From Clostridiales bacterium (GTDB taxonomy: Bacteria; Bacillota; Clostridia; Oscillospirales; Oscillospiraceae), in the NCBI GenBank assembly GCA_021200895.1, contig JAJQFX010000294.1, positions 1 through 38,578 on the forward strand: a stretch of DNA of 38,578 nucleotides, given 5' to 3'. Made by a program: the position numbers and the translations under genes. Under the pieces are notes generated by a model. The model was given only the letters and a program-made list of their open reading frames with translations. It searched no databases and was not told the DNA's origin. Below, piece by piece: positions 1 through 9,050 of this stretch. Every line of letters starts with the position of its first letter. Within the stretch, counting starts at the first letter, position 1.

Positions 1-359
1 GGCACCGCCCCCGCGGCGGAGGCTCCCAACAGCGGCAGCGCCTGTTTCAGTGTGGTCATGGCGTACAGAGCGCTGCCCACGGTGAGCCACGCCGCGAAGA
101 ACACTCCGCTGACCGCCAGTGCTACCACCAGCGCCTGCCGCCCCTCCCGGAAGGCGGCGTAGCAGCCGCCTGCGAAGCAGCCCAGCCCCGCGCCCAGGCA
201 GCAGAAAAGCTGCATCTGTCCTTCCTCTGCCCGGCCGGTGGAGATGAGCCACGCCGCCCCCAGCAGGAGGAGCGTACACACGGCGAAGGCCAGCGCCGCC
301 CCGGCCAGAATACTCGTGCATCGGTTGAACAGCGTCTCCCGGCGTTCCGTCTGCACCAA
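1..359 (-). CDS. TIGR04086-like small membrane protein, truncated at window edge
   Basis: Minus-strand translation from a TTG/GTG start near 356-359 reads VQTERRETLFNRCTSILAGAALAFAVCTLLLLGAAWLIS...; hydrophobic, open to position 1, directly downstream of yajC. Family call from recall. Confidence 0.55.
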   Translation of the reverse strand, partial: MVQTERRETLFNRCTSILAGAALAFAVCTLLLLGAAWLISTGRAEEGQMQLFCCLGAGLGCFAGGCYAAFREGRQALVVALAVSGVFFAAWLTVGSALYAMTTLKQALPLLGASAAGAV

Positions 360-414
360 AAAAATTCCCCCTTCTCACGTCCTGCTACAGGGTATGAGAG
401 AGGGGGAATTTTTA
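358..414 (-). terminator. Hairpin with T-run between yajC and the TIGR04086-like gene
   Basis: AAAATTCCCCCTTCTCA...TGAGAGAGGGGGAATTTT arms; minus-strand copy ends in a T7 run at 358-364. Confidence 0.65.
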
Positions 415-425
415 TGAGCATCGGC

Positions 426-731
426 TTACTTCTTCTCGGCAGGCTCCGCTTTGCCGTCTTCCGTGGTCTGGACGCCCTTGGAGGACACCGCCCACTTCAT
501 CAGCTCAATGCGCACCCGGTCAGCGCCGGTCTCGATGACGATGCTATTCTGCTTCACGGCGCAGACCGTACCGACTACGCCGCTGATGGTGGTGACCTCA
601 TCGCCCACCGCCAAGCTGTTGCGCAGCTCGGTGGCCTGCTTTTTCCGCTTGTTCTCAGGGCGGATCAGCAGGAAGTAGAAGATGGCGACCATCACGACCA
701 GCATGACAATCGTATATCCCCAATCACTCAT
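426..731 (-). CDS. yajC: Preprotein translocase subunit YajC
   Basis: 101 aa; N-terminal TM then FYFLLIRPENKRKKQ...L.VGDEVTTISGVVGTV, typical YajC. Confidence 0.93.
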   Translation of the reverse strand: MSDWGYTIVMLVVMVAIFYFLLIRPENKRKKQATELRNSLAVGDEVTTISGVVGTVCAVKQNSIVIETGADRVRIELMKWAVSSKGVQTTEDGKAEPAEKK

Positions 732-824
732 GTTATTACCTCCGTTTCTTGCGTAAAAACGCGCACTATAGGTAGTATAACTGAAACCGCCCCTGTTTGC
801 AAGGGATTTTTCAGAATTTTATAC

Positions 825-876
825 CCGCTTTTCTGCGTTGTCAAATGATGTGGCCCCCGGCAGGAGGAGTACAAAA
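825..876. repeat. Dispersed ~50-bp repeat, copy 1
   Basis: ccgcttttctgcgttgtcaaatgatgtggcccccggcaggaggagtacaaaa closely matches 17816-17870. Confidence 0.6.
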
Positions 877-960
877 CATAAGAAATCCACAGGGAAGAGG
901 AGCAGCCTCGCCGGACAGCTGAAAAACGGGCCAGGGCGCCGCTGTGGGGGAGTCCCAATC

Positions 961-1122
961 TAAGGAACCTCTGAACAAATGCACTTCGGCGCCTTGCGGT
1001 AAATTTCCGCCATAAATGCGTTGCAAAATCTTGAAATCCGTCAGGATTCCTGCGCTTTTGCGCCTTTTTCTGACGCAAATTTCCTCGCAATCCGCTCTCG
1101 TCCATTTATTCAGAGGTTCCCT
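961..1122. mobile_element. MITE-like element with ~22-bp terminal inverted repeats
   Basis: Left end ctaaggaacctctgaacaaatg; reverse complement of right end ttagggaacctctgaataaatg (19/22 identical); ~160 bp, no transposase. Confidence 0.6.
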
Positions 1123-1160
1123 AACGTGCGTATAGGCCGATTGTTGCGCCAGACCAGGGG

Positions 1161-1200
1161 TGCAGCCAGCAGCACTCCAAGCAAAGTGCTGCTGGCTGCA
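1161..1200. repeat. Perfect 15-bp inverted repeat (hairpin)
   Basis: TGCAGCCAGCAGCAC-tccaagcaaa-GTGCTGCTGGCTGCA. Confidence 0.8.
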
Positions 1201-1281
1201 AAAATGTTTTATAGTATTGCATTGTCCCCTTAACGGGATGCGGTTCACCTGTTATGGAAGCGGGGAGTTTTGTCGTTTCGG

Positions 1282-2544
1282 TCAGTCCACCCACACCTTG
1301 CCGATGTCGGTGCGGTACTGCATATCCTTCCAGGTGATGGGCTTGGCGGCGGCGTAGGCGTTGGCCACGGCCTCCTGCAAGGTATCGCCCCGGGCGGTGA
1401 CGCCCAGCACACGGCCGCCGCTGGTCAGGTAAGCGCCGTCCGGGCCAAATTTCGTGCCTGCGTGGAACACATACGAGCCCTCCACCTGCTCCAGGCCGGA
1501 GATGACGTTGCCCTTCTCATAGCTCAGGGGATAGCCGCCGGAGGCTAGCACCAGGCAGCAGGCCGCGCCGTCCTTCCAGCGGATGTCGGTTTTGTCCAGC
1601 GTCCCGTCGATGCAGGCGTTGAAGATGTCAAACAGGTCGCTGTCCAGCAGATAGAGCAGGGGCTGGGTCTCCGGGTCGCCGAAGCGGGCGTTGTACTCCA
1701 CCACCTTGGGGCCGTCGGGGGTCAGCATCAGGCCGAAGTACAGCACGCCCTTGAAGGGGCGGCCCTCCGCCTTCATGGCCTGGATGGTGGGCTGGAAAAT
1801 CTCCTCCATGCAGCGCCGGGCGATGCCCGGGGTGTAGTTGGGGGAGGGGGCGAACGCACCCATGCCGCCGGTGTTGGGGCCCCGGTTGCCGTCAAAGGCC
1901 CGCTTGTGATCCTGGGAGGACAGCATGGGGACGACGTGCTCCCCGTCCGCGAAGGCCAGCACCGTCACCTCCGGGCCGGTCATGCACTCCTCGATGACCA
2001 CGGTGGAGCCGGAAGCGCCGAACTTGCCGTCCTCCATCATCTCCCGGACGGCCTGCTTGACCTCGTCCACCGTGGCGGCCACGGTGACGCCTTTGCCCAG
2101 GGCCAGGCCGTCCGCCTTCACCACGATGGGCGCGCCCTGGGCGTCGATATAGTCCAGCGCGGCCTGCTCCTCGGTGAAGGTCTGGTACTTTGCGGTGGGG
2201 ATGTGGTACTTCGCCATCAAGTCCTTGGAGAAGGACTTGGATGCCTCGATGATGGCGGCGTTCTTCCGGGGGCCGAAGGCGCGGATACCTGCCTCCTCCA
2301 TGGCGTCCACCATGCCCAGGGCCAGCGGGTCATCCGGGGCCACCATGACAAAGTCCATGGCGTTCTCCCTGGCCCAAGCCACCATCCCCGCCACGTCCGT
2401 GGCTCCGATGGGGACGCAGGTGGCCAACTGGGCGATGCCCGCGTTGCCCGGAGCGCAGTACAGCTCCGTCACCTTGGGGGACTGGGCCAGCTTCCAGCAG
2501 ATGGCGTGTTCGCGGCCACCGCCGCCGACGACTAATACTTTCAT
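1282..2544 (-). CDS. purD: Phosphoribosylamine--glycine ligase
   Basis: 420 aa MKVLVVGGGGREHAICWKLAQSP..., RGPNTGGMGAF motif. Confidence 0.97.
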   Translation of the reverse strand: MKVLVVGGGGREHAICWKLAQSPKVTELYCAPGNAGIAQLATCVPIGATDVAGMVAWARENAMDFVMVAPDDPLALGMVDAMEEAGIRAFGPRKNAAIIEASKSFSKDLMAKYHIPTAKYQTFTEEQAALDYIDAQGAPIVVKADGLALGKGVTVAATVDEVKQAVREMMEDGKFGASGSTVVIEECMTGPEVTVLAFADGEHVVPMLSSQDHKRAFDGNRGPNTGGMGAFAPSPNYTPGIARRCMEEIFQPTIQAMKAEGRPFKGVLYFGLMLTPDGPKVVEYNARFGDPETQPLLYLLDSDLFDIFNACIDGTLDKTDIRWKDGAACCLVLASGGYPLSYEKGNVISGLEQVEGSYVFHAGTKFGPDGAYLTSGGRVLGVTARGDTLQEAVANAYAAAKPITWKDMQYRTDIGKVWVD

Positions 2545-2587
2545 GTTTTGCAGCTCCTTTTCTGAAAATGTTGAAATGGCCTCCCGG

Positions 2588-2833
2588 TCACGTTACATTG
2601 ATGTCGATAAATTCCTTCTTATAGTGATACAGGCGATAGGCGACCCGCCCCACGCCCCAAGCCAGACCGAGCAAAATGCCATAGGCAAAGCGCTCCGCCT
2701 CGCACAGGTGCAGCAGGACGGCGGCAAACGCCATTGGGCCGAGCATATCGAGTACATACTCGAACAGGTGGTCCTTCAGGTGCTTTTTCAAGCGGAAACG
2801 CCGCTTCTCCTCTGTGGTAAATGTCTGATTCAT
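2588..2833 (-). CDS. Small hypothetical membrane protein
   Basis: 81 aa MNQTFTTEEKRRFRLKKHLKDHLFEYVLDMLGPMAFAAVLL...; within the pur operon, same strand, short gaps. Confidence 0.6.
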   Translation of the reverse strand: MNQTFTTEEKRRFRLKKHLKDHLFEYVLDMLGPMAFAAVLLHLCEAERFAYGILLGLAWGVGRVAYRLYHYKKEFIDINVT

Positions 2834-2865
2834 CAGAAACGCTCCTCCGATTCCAGGCCGCAGCG

Positions 2866-3894
2866 TTACTGCACGCTGACCGTTCCGGCCAGCACCTGCT
2901 TATAATCCTCGTAGTTTTTCTCCAGCAGGGTCGGGGTGTCCAGCCCATAGGGGCATTTGCCCTTGCACCGGCAGCAGTGGAGGCACTGCTCGATGCGCTT
3001 CATCTTCTCCTGCCACTCCGGGGTCAGCCAGGACTGGGCGGGGGCCCGCCGCAGCATCAGGGACATCCGGGCGCAGCTGTTGATTTCAATGCCCACCGGG
3101 CAGGGCATACAGTAGCCGCAGCCCCGGCAGAACTCGCCCCGCAGCTGGGCGCGGTCATGGTCGATGACCGCCTGCAACTCCGGCGTCAGGGCAGGCGGAG
3201 CGTCGATGTAGGAGAGGAACTCGTCCAGCTCCCCCTCCCGCTGCACCCCCCAGATGGGCAGCACATTGTCAAACTGGGCCTCAAAGGCATAAGCGGCAGC
3301 GGAGTTGGTGATGAGGCCGCCGGACAGGGCCTTCATGGAGATGAAGCCCATGTTCTTCTCCCGGCACAGCGCCACCAGCTCCAGTTCCTGCTCTCCGGAG
3401 ATGTAGGAGAAGGGGAATTGCAGCGTCTCGTACAGCCCGGAGGCAATGGCCTCCTGGGCCACCGCCAGGCGGTGGTTGGTGATGCCGATGTGGCGCACCA
3501 TCCCTTTGGCCTTGGCCTCCAGCATGGCCTCATAGACTCCGGTGCCGTCCCCCGGCTTGGGGCACCAGGCCGGGTTGTGGAACTGATAGAGGTCGATATA
3601 ATCGGTGCGCAGGTTGCCCAGGGAGGTGTTCAAATCCTTCCAGAAGTCATCCGCCGTCTCGGCGGCGGTTTTCGTGGCGACATACACCTGCTCCCGGAAG
3701 CCCTCCAGCGCCTCGCCCAGCTTGCACTCGCTGTCGGTATAGAACCGGGCGGTGTCAAAGAAGCGGATGCCGCCGTTGTAAGCCTTGCGAATCAGCCGAA
3801 CCGCGTCCTCCTGGGAGATACGCTGAATGGGCAGCGCGCCGAAGCCGTTCCGGTTGACGGTGATGCCTGTGCCGCCCAGAGTGACCATATCCAT
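2866..3894 (-). CDS. Aldo/keto reductase with C-terminal 4Fe-4S ferredoxin-like domain
   Basis: MDMVTLGGTGITVNRNGFGALPIQR...; C-terminal CRGCGYCMPCPVGIEI and CLHCCRCKGKCPYG Cys clusters. Start placed at 3894 because upstream codons overlap the next gene antisense-like. Confidence 0.88.
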   Translation of the reverse strand: MDMVTLGGTGITVNRNGFGALPIQRISQEDAVRLIRKAYNGGIRFFDTARFYTDSECKLGEALEGFREQVYVATKTAAETADDFWKDLNTSLGNLRTDYIDLYQFHNPAWCPKPGDGTGVYEAMLEAKAKGMVRHIGITNHRLAVAQEAIASGLYETLQFPFSYISGEQELELVALCREKNMGFISMKALSGGLITNSAAAYAFEAQFDNVLPIWGVQREGELDEFLSYIDAPPALTPELQAVIDHDRAQLRGEFCRGCGYCMPCPVGIEINSCARMSLMLRRAPAQSWLTPEWQEKMKRIEQCLHCCRCKGKCPYGLDTPTLLEKNYEDYKQVLAGTVSVQ

Positions 3895-3962
3895 AGCGTT
3901 CCCTCCGTTCAGAATAAAATCAGCGTGCCTGCCGGGGAAATTGCGGCAGGCACGGGTTATCA

Positions 3963-5141
3963 TTAGTGATGGAACAGCCGCATCCCGGTGAAGCACATGG
4001 TAATGCCATGGTTGTTGCAGGCTTCGATGACGTTGTCGTCCCGGATGGAGCCGCCCGGCTCGGCGATGTACTGTACACCGGACTTGAAGGCCCGCTCCAC
4101 ATTGTCGCCAAAGGGGAAGAAGGCGTCGCTGCCGCAGGCCACGCCGGACAGCTTGGAAACCCATTCCTTCTTCTCCGCCTCGGTGAGAGGCTCCGGCTTG
4201 ACCTTGAAGCTCTCCTGCCACACGCCGTCGGCCAGGATGTCCTCATATTCGTTGGAGGTGTAAACGTCGATGGCGTTGTCCCGGTTGGGGCGGCGGATAC
4301 CGTCCACAAATTGCAGGCCCAGGACCTTCGGGTGCTGGCGCATCCACCAGTTGTTGGCCTTGTCACCGGCCAGACGGGTGCAGTGGATGCGGCTCTGCTG
4401 ACCCGCCCCTACGCCGATGGTCTGGCCGTCCTTCACATAGCAGACGGAGTTGGACTGGGTGTATTTCAGGGTGATGAGGGAGAGAATCAGGTCGGTTTTC
4501 GCGCTGTCAGGCAGGTTCTTGTTCTCGGTGACGATATTGGACAGCATTTCCTCGTCGATGGTCAGGAAGCCGTGGCCCTGCTCAAAGACCACGCCGAAAA
4601 TCTCCCGCCGCTCCTGGGCCTTGGGCACATAGTTGGGGTCGATTTGGATGACGTTGTAGTTGCCCTTTTTCTTGGTTTTCAGGATAGCCAGGGCCTCGTC
4701 GGTATAGCCGGGGGCGATGATGCCGTCGGAGACCTCGGCCTTGAGATAGGTGGCGGTGGAGGCGTCGCAGATGTCGGACAGGGCGGCCCAGTCGCCATAG
4801 GAGCAGAGCCGGTCAGCGCCCCTGGCCCGGATGTAGGCGGAGGCGATGGGGGAGACCTCAGCGCCCTCCTCCACAAAGTAGATGTGCCGGTCAATGTCCG
4901 TCAGCGGCTTCGCCACGGCGGCTCCGGCGGGGGAGACGTGCTTAAAGGAGGCGGCGGCGGGCAGACCGGTGGAGGCTTTCAGCTCGCTGACCAGCTGCCA
5001 GGAGTTGAAGGCGTCCATAAAGTTGATGTAGCCCGGACGGCCGTTCAGCACGGTGATGGGCAGGTCGCTGCCGTCCGCCATGTAGATTTTCGAGGGCTTT
5101 TGGTTGGGGTTCAAGCCGTATTTCAGTTCCAGTTCCTTCAT
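3963..5141 (-). CDS. purH: Phosphoribosylaminoimidazolecarboxamide formyltransferase, stand-alone (no MGS/IMP cyclohydrolase domain)
   Basis: 392 aa; LKYGLNPNQKPSKIY...KHVSPAGAAV...KYTQSNSVCY...QQSRIHCTRLA...SDAFFPFGDNVERA. Confidence 0.93.
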   Translation of the reverse strand: MKELELKYGLNPNQKPSKIYMADGSDLPITVLNGRPGYINFMDAFNSWQLVSELKASTGLPAAASFKHVSPAGAAVAKPLTDIDRHIYFVEEGAEVSPIASAYIRARGADRLCSYGDWAALSDICDASTATYLKAEVSDGIIAPGYTDEALAILKTKKKGNYNVIQIDPNYVPKAQERREIFGVVFEQGHGFLTIDEEMLSNIVTENKNLPDSAKTDLILSLITLKYTQSNSVCYVKDGQTIGVGAGQQSRIHCTRLAGDKANNWWMRQHPKVLGLQFVDGIRRPNRDNAIDVYTSNEYEDILADGVWQESFKVKPEPLTEAEKKEWVSKLSGVACGSDAFFPFGDNVERAFKSGVQYIAEPGGSIRDDNVIEACNNHGITMCFTGMRLFHH

Positions 5142-5158
5142 CTTTTACACACGACCTT

Positions 5159-5866
5159 TCAAACGTTCACGTTTTTGATGACATCCTGGGTCTCGCCGGT
5201 GGCCAGGTCGAGATAGCGGACGAACAGGCTGACCTTGTTGTCTCTGTTCAGGCTGCTCCACACCAGCTCGGCGAAAGCCTCCGCAGTGGGGGTGTCGATG
5301 CCCACCAGCTCCGGCTCCCCCTCAAAGGAGGGCAGGGGGTCGCCGTCCCCCATATAGGTGTGGATGAAGTGGCCGTACCCGGCCACGGGGGCGTCATACT
5401 CGTAGAAGTACCGGCAGGTCTGAGCGGGGTCGCCCTCAAAGCTCTTGAGGATGGACAGGTTATAGCTGCCGTCCGGCTTCACCACGCCGGAGATACGGGG
5501 GGTGTAGTTGGGAGCGTCCGGCTCAAAGGTGCGCTGGAGCAGGGCGTGGCGGTAGCACTGGCCCTCCTGGAAGGCGTGCCAGATGGTGTCCGTCTGGTCG
5601 CCGTTGGTGACGATGGTTTTGCCCCCGTAGACCCGGACGGGGTGATAGATGATGAGGCTGGGGTCGGTCATTTTGGAGGGGTCAAAGGCCTCGGTGCGGA
5701 TGCCGTCCTCAGTGACGGTAAAGACCCGGTTGCGGCTGTTGACGCTGCGGCCCATGATGAAGTAGGCGATGACCGCCTTCGTGTTATCGGCGCTGCGGCC
5801 CAGGACGATGCCCCGGCCGGGATAGGAATTTGTTTGCAGAAGCTCCGCCAGATTCAAAACCTTCAT
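5159..5866 (-). CDS. purO: IMP cyclohydrolase, PurO-like (archaeal-type)
   Basis: 235 aa MKVLNLAELLQTNSYPGRGIVLGRSADNTKAVIAYFIMGRSVNSRNRVF..., adjacent to the formyltransferase. Confidence 0.85.
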   Translation of the reverse strand: MKVLNLAELLQTNSYPGRGIVLGRSADNTKAVIAYFIMGRSVNSRNRVFTVTEDGIRTEAFDPSKMTDPSLIIYHPVRVYGGKTIVTNGDQTDTIWHAFQEGQCYRHALLQRTFEPDAPNYTPRISGVVKPDGSYNLSILKSFEGDPAQTCRYFYEYDAPVAGYGHFIHTYMGDGDPLPSFEGEPELVGIDTPTAEAFAELVWSSLNRDNKVSLFVRYLDLATGETQDVIKNVNV

Positions 5867-5881
5867 AAACGCTCACCTTTC

Positions 5882-6508
5882 TTAATCTGCAATGCGGACG
5901 ATGCGGCCCTCTACCGAGAGCTTCCCGTCGCAAAAGAGCTGCACCGCTTTCGGCAGCAGCTTCCACTCGCACTCTTCCATGATGCGCCGCTGCAAGGTCT
6001 CCGGCGTGTCCTCCGGCAGCACATCCACCGCCTTTTGCAGGATGATGGGGCCGCCGTCACAGACAGCGGAGACGAAATGCACCGTGGCCCCGGACACCTT
6101 CACGCCGTAGGCCAGCGCCTTCTCGTGGACGTGGAGGCCGTAGCACCCCTCGCCGCAGAAGGAGGGAATCAGGGCGGGGTGGATGTTGATGATGGCGTTG
6201 GGGTAGGCGTCCACCAGTTCCGGGGTCAGGACGTACATGAACCCGGCCAGGACGATGAGGCCGATGCCCAGGTCTTTCAGCTGGAGGGCCAGGGCGGCGG
6301 TCATCTCCTGATTGGAGGCGTACTCCTTCCGGTTCACCACATAGGTGGGGATACCGGCCTTCTTCGCCCGCTCCAGGGCGTAGGCGGTGGGGGAGGAGGA
6401 CACCACGGCGGTCAGCTTCCCGTTGGGGAACATCCCGGCGGCTTCGGCGTCGATGAGGGCCTGCAAATTGGTGCCGCCGCCGGACACCAGCACGGCGATT
6501 TTTACCAT
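5882..6508 (-). CDS. purN: Phosphoribosylglycinamide formyltransferase
   Basis: MVKIAVLVSGGGTNLQALIDA...IINIHPALIPSFCGEG motif. Confidence 0.96.
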   Translation of the reverse strand: MVKIAVLVSGGGTNLQALIDAEAAGMFPNGKLTAVVSSSPTAYALERAKKAGIPTYVVNRKEYASNQEMTAALALQLKDLGIGLIVLAGFMYVLTPELVDAYPNAIINIHPALIPSFCGEGCYGLHVHEKALAYGVKVSGATVHFVSAVCDGGPIILQKAVDVLPEDTPETLQRRIMEECEWKLLPKAVQLFCDGKLSVEGRIVRIAD

Positions 6509-7551
6509 CAGTACTTCACCTCGACGGCGCTGTCGCCCTGACCGATGTGGCCGATGACGAAGGCGTGCTGGCCGGCCCGCACCACGGTCTCCAGCGCCAG
6601 CCTGGCCTGCTCCCTGGGGACGGCGATGACCATGCCGATGCCCATGTTGAAGGTGTTGTACATATCCCGGGTGGGGATGTCGCCCGTCTTCTGAATCAGG
6701 TCAAAAATCGGGGGGCAGGGGAAGGCGTTGGTGTCAATGACGGCGGTAAGCCCTTCCTTCATCATCCGGGGCACGTTCTCATAGAAGCCGCCGCCGGTGA
6801 TATGGCTGATGCCGTGGATGTCCACCCCGGCAGTCATAAGCTGACGGATGGCGTTGACATAGATGCGGGTGGGCTTCAGCAGTTCCTCGCCGATGGTGCA
6901 GCCCAACTCGTCAGAGTAGTCGGCGTAGTGATGCTCCACATCCAGCACCTTCCGCACCAGGGAGAAGCCGTTGGAGTGGACGCCGCTGGAGGTCAGGCCC
7001 AGGAGGATGTCTCCTGCCGTCATATGGTCATGAGTGATGACCTTCTCCCGGTCCACGATGCCCACGGAGAAGCCGGCCAAATCGTACTCGTCCTCCGGGT
7101 AGAAGCCGGGCATTTCGGCGGTCTCGCCGCCGATCAGGGCGCAGCCCGCCATGCGGCAGCCGTCGGTGATGCCCTTCACAATGGCCTCAATGCGGGTGGG
7201 GACGTTCTTGCCGCAGGCGATATAGTCCAGGAAGAACATGGGCATAGCGCCGCCGCAAATAATATCGTTGACGCACATGGCCACGCAGTCGATGCCCACG
7301 GTGTCGTGCTTGTCCATCAGGAAGGCGATTTTCAGCTTGGTGCCGACCCCGTCGGTGCCGGAGACCAGCATGGGGGTTTTCATCCCCGTCAGGTCGGGCT
7401 GGAACAGGCCGCCGAAGTCCCCAATGCTGCCCACCACACCCTTGATATAGGTGGACTCCACCAGCGGGCGGATGCGGTCTACCGCCTCATAACCGGCTGT
7501 GACGTCTACACCGGCGGCGGCGTAGGAGTCAGATTTACTGTTTGCAATCAT
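6508..7551 (-). CDS. purM: Phosphoribosylformylglycinamidine cyclo-ligase
   Basis: YAAAGVDVTAGYEAVDRI...DGVGTKLKIAF...GGETAEMPG...ITGGGFYEN. Confidence 0.97.
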   Translation of the reverse strand: MIANSKSDSYAAAGVDVTAGYEAVDRIRPLVESTYIKGVVGSIGDFGGLFQPDLTGMKTPMLVSGTDGVGTKLKIAFLMDKHDTVGIDCVAMCVNDIICGGAMPMFFLDYIACGKNVPTRIEAIVKGITDGCRMAGCALIGGETAEMPGFYPEDEYDLAGFSVGIVDREKVITHDHMTAGDILLGLTSSGVHSNGFSLVRKVLDVEHHYADYSDELGCTIGEELLKPTRIYVNAIRQLMTAGVDIHGISHITGGGFYENVPRMMKEGLTAVIDTNAFPCPPIFDLIQKTGDIPTRDMYNTFNMGIGMVIAVPREQARLALETVVRAGQHAFVIGHIGQGDSAVEVKY

Positions 7552-9016
7552 AACTTTTGTCCCTCCTGGAAGTGAAGATGTGGAACCGGCAGAATATAGT
7601 TACCGGTGAAACAGGCGTCGCAGTAATTCAGATTCAGCTTTTCCGACAGGTGCCGCAGCCCCTCCAGGGGCATATATTGCAGGGAGTCCGCCCCAATCAG
7701 GCGGCAGACCTCCTCCTCGGTGCGGTCATAGGCGGCCAGCTGCTCCCCGCTGGGGATGGTCGTGCCGTAGTAGCAGGGGTGGCGGAAGGGGGGCGCGGTG
7801 ACCTTCATATGCACCTCGGTCGCCCCGGCGTCCCGAAGCAGCTGCACGATGCGGGCGCTGGTCTTGCCCCGGACGATGGAATCGTCCACCAGAATGACCC
7901 GCTTCCCCTTCACCACGCTGCTGTTGGCGTTCAGCTTGATGCGCAGGGCGTTGCGGCGCTCCCAGGTGCTGCTCTGGATAAAGGTGCGGGCGATATAGCG
8001 GTTTTTCACCAGCCCGATGCCGTAGGGAATGCCGGACTCCCTGGCGTAGCCCAGGGCGGCGGCCAGCCCGGAGTCAGGTACGCCGATGACCAGGTCGCCG
8101 TCCACGGCGCTGTTCCGGGCCAGGTAGCGCCCGGCTTCCTCCCGCACGTCCCCAATGGTGGTGCCGTCAATGACGGAGTCCTGACGGGCGAAATAAATCA
8201 GCTCAAACATACACAGGGCGCTCTTTGCCGCCTTGACCCGGCAGAACTGGGAGGTCAGCGACCCGTTCCGAATGGAAATCAGCTCACCGGGATGCACGTC
8301 CCGAATCAGCTCGCCCCCCCAATGCGTCAATGGCGGCGGACTCGCTGGCAAAGACATAGCTGTCCCCCACCCTGCCCAGGCAGAGGGGGCGGAAGCCGTT
8401 GGGGTCCCGGAAGGCGACCATCTCGTCCTGGCTCATCACTACCACGGAGTACGCGCCAATCATGTACTCCATGGCGTTAATGACCGCGTCCTCCAGGGTG
8501 TTGGTGCGCAGATGCTCCCGGACGATGAGGTAGGTGATGATTTCCGCGTCATTGGTGGTCTGGAAGATGGCCCCCCCGGCTCTCCATCTCAATTCTCAGC
8601 TGCATACTGTTGACCAGCTTGCCGTTGTAGCACAGGGCCATGGAACCGATGGTGCGGTGAACCACGATGGGCTGGGCGTTTAACGGGTTCACATCGGCAG
8701 TGTTGTTGGCGTGGCGGACATGGCCGATGGCGGCGCTGGCGCCCACCAGCCTGTCCAGCTCCTTCTGGGAAAAGACCTCCGGCACCAGCCCCTGGTCCTT
8801 GTGGAGCCGGATGGAGCCGTCAATGCAGGCGGCGATGCCGCAGGAGTCCTGCCCCCGGTGCTGGAGGGTGTAAAGGGCGTTATAGGTGTCGTAGACCGGT
8901 TCGCGGCTGTCCTGGGCCGCGTCGGCCAGGTTGGAGGGAGCCTTGACAATGCCAAAGATTCCGCATTCCTCGTGCAGCTCCTCAGCTGGGTCAAGGGGCA
9001 GGGATAGTGTTTCCAT
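7548..9016 (-). CDS. purF: Amidophosphoribosyltransferase, interrupted by two apparent +1 frame breaks
   Basis: Three overlapping frames (8549-9016, 8284-8592, 7548-8357) join into one PurF: EECGIFGIVKAP...LQHRGQDSCG / AIFQTTNDAEII...FRDPNGFRPLCLG / GELIRDVHPGE...VILVDDSIVRGKT. Breaks at C7 runs 8571-8577 and 8314-8320. Confidence 0.9.
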
Positions 9017-9050
9017 AGTCACACTCCTGACGGTCAAAACTTGGGGAAGC

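Noticed and set aside
841-1248. Minus-strand ORFs across the MITE region (125 and 135 aa)
   Set aside because: They span an inverted-repeat element and an intergenic hairpin; more likely spurious frames than genes.
3895-4221. N-terminal extension of the AKR ORF (to 4221)
   Set aside because: Out-of-frame overlap with the formyltransferase gene; the real start MDMVTLGG at 3894 matches AKR N-termini.
2821-6541. Long plus-strand ORFs (2821-3966, 3966-5216, 5360-6541)
   Set aside because: Antisense shadows of the pur operon genes with atypical composition.
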